This document shows positions 63,300 to 64,000 of a stretch of DNA of 64,000 bases, in pieces. Made by a program: the position numbers and the translations under genes. Position 1 is the first letter of the stretch. Each line of letters opens with the position of its first letter. The stretch comes from an uncultured Cellvibrio sp. (GTDB lineage: Bacteria > Pseudomonadota > Gammaproteobacteria > Pseudomonadales > Cellvibrionaceae): assembly GCA_946480695.1 (NCBI GenBank), contig CAMLKG010000015.1:50195-114194 (forward strand), in the 5' to 3' direction. The notes under the pieces were generated by a model. It did no database searches. It saw only the letters and a program-made list of their open reading frames with translations, and had not been told where the DNA came from.

Positions 63300-63577
63300 C
63301 ACTACGCACATTCGCTAAAACTTAGCACGGACTAAAATATTTCAGGCCGCACAAACCGCATTATTCAATTTGCAAAACCATGCGGAACTGAACTTTAGAA
63401 CACCCGCTGCCAAGTGCAGAAGATGCCAATTCGAACTATTCCAGAGACTCTAACGGAACTGCGTTGCCACCAAAACTCGCTTAGCAATTTAGAACATCAA
63501 ACTCACCGTACGCACAAACTAAAATATTGCTACAGCGCGATTACTTTCCGAAACCACAAACCAAAAAAGGCCACTCT
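63300..63577 (-). other. Cassette without clear gene, copy 2
   Basis: About 278 bp, homologous over much of its length to 62375-62614. The hairpin element (63325-63352) is identical and the block around 63,405-63,485 is highly similar; the remaining part towards attC-19 has diverged. A plus-strand frame from 63414 exists but runs into attC-19 and is not convincing. Confidence 0.6.
63325..63352 (-). ncRNA. Conserved hairpin element, copy 2 (candidate structured RNA)
   Basis: Identical in all 28 bases to 62400-62427, with several identical flanking bases, while surrounding sequence differs. Same G-U-dependent fold on the minus strand. Confidence 0.45.
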
Positions 63578-63710
63578 TTATAACGCTGAGCACAGGGGCA
63601 GTTTGGAAGTTGTGGCTTTGCGGGTTACTTTTGCGAAGCAAAACCGCAAAGACGCGACTTACAAACTGTCCAGCACGCAACGCGTGCGAACCTGCTGCGA
63701 CTTGTTATGA
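63578..63710 (-). other. attC-19 (main subfamily)
   Basis: Arms GCAGTTTGGAAGTTGTGG / CGACTTACAAACTG, loop GCGAAGCAAAACCGCAAA. R' GTTATAA, R'' TCATAAC. Confidence 0.91.
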
Positions 63711-63942
63711 GTGAAAGGAAAACTGTAGCTAGAAGCTAAACTGCCTTTCCCTTGCACCCGTTTAAATTACCGTTGCCGATGTTGGCAACAAACCTTCTTA
63801 CTGGCAACCCACAATGCGAAGTGCGTTGCTACAACACTTTCTAACAGCACCGGAACAACGCTACGAGCTTTGAATTTTACGGTGAAGATTAAAAGTGAAT
63901 TCCCCGAACTTTCCGACGCGTTGCGTTAAACCGCTAACATAC
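63711..63942 (-). other. Cassette without clear gene, third type
   Basis: About 232 bp unrelated to the other two. A minus-strand frame from a GTG near 63,873 reads about 37 codons (VKFKARSVVPVLLESVVATH at the start) with no good ribosome-binding site. I cannot say if it is coding. Confidence 0.5.
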
Positions 63943-64000
63943 TCATAACGCCGTGCTCAACGGCAGTTTGTAAGTCGTGGTTTTGTGGGTTACTTTTGCG
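63943..64000 (-). other. attC-20 (cut by window edge)
   Basis: R' box GTTATGA and the arm GCAGTTTGTAAGTCGTGG are visible, then the window ends. It belongs to the next cassette to the right. Confidence 0.88.

Larger units (their letters stand above)
50638..64000 (-). mobile_element. Distal part of a chromosomal integron cassette array
   Basis: About 13.4 kb of short minus-strand genes, each followed at its 3' side by an imperfect palindrome of 100-140 bp. On the minus strand each palindrome starts with xxxTAACAA and ends with CGxCGTTAxxx or CAACGTTAxxx, the R'' and R' boxes of attC sites (compare Vibrio VCR). Twenty sites are listed below, numbered left to right. The same orientation throughout implies attI and intI lie beyond 64,000. 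No integrase gene is visible. Confidence 0.92.

Noticed and set aside
63414..63710. Plus-strand frame of 98 codons in the second gene-less cassette.
   Set aside because: Its second half is attC-19 sequence and it runs against the array; the copy at 62.5 kb ends elsewhere.
51115..64000. Regularly spaced palindromic repeats suggested a CRISPR array.
   Set aside because: The repeats are 100-140 bp imperfect palindromes with integron core boxes, the spacers hold genes, and no cas genes occur.

Overview
The window looks like a chromosomal segment of a gammaproteobacterium close to Cellvibrio (order Cellvibrionales). I infer this from the gene types, namely Rsd, GshA type 1, GAF-containing PtsP, a DUF3450/TtpC/TonB2 block, Cellvibrio-like secreted carbohydrate-active and CxxCH proteins, and a moderate GC content. 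No rRNA or tRNA was recognised.

Positions 1-30,900 are mostly housekeeping genes: rsd (cut by the window edge), dsbB, a FliL-like gene, gshA, a 1161-residue Ig-like repeat lipoprotein, an RlmI-type methyltransferase, a HAD phosphatase, rppH-ptsP-lgt-thyA-folA, a six-gene TonB2-type energy-transduction block (16.4-21.6 kb), ilvD, a GNAT gene, argA, argE, a phosphate transporter with its PhoU-like partner, and a lone PilB/GspE-type ATPase.

Positions 30,900-50,456 are more specialised. They hold a secreted CxxCH protein, a TauE-type permease, an Fpg/Nei glycosylase, a polysaccharide-lyase-like protein, a murein transglycosylase without signal peptide next to a lipoprotein (possible effector/immunity pair), and a divergent cluster of extracytoplasmic c-heme proteins. 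The left arm of that cluster has three genes: a DUF1501-like Tat protein, a LamG lipoprotein with two CxxCH motifs, and a CxxCH protein with a DUF1588-like motif. The right arm has six: an HzsA-like beta-propeller lipoprotein, two outer-membrane barrels, a TlpA thioredoxin, DUF4266 and DUF3570.

Positions 50,638-64,000 are the distal part of a large sedentary (chromosomal) integron. Twenty attC sites are visible: 18 whole or nearly whole, one truncated and one cut by the window edge. All lie in the same orientation and separate small minus-strand genes. The cassettes therefore read right to left, and attI and the integrase should lie beyond 64,000; no integrase is in the window. Most cassette products are unknown; several are one-helix membrane proteins with helical cytoplasmic parts. 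Others are a BrnT-type toxin module, zinc-ribbon proteins, a leucine-rich-repeat protein, a lipoprotein and periplasmic proteins. Three cassettes have no clear gene, and two of these are diverged copies sharing an identical RNA-hairpin-like element. An IS3-family element has inserted into one attC, and the sites at the distal end show decayed core boxes.
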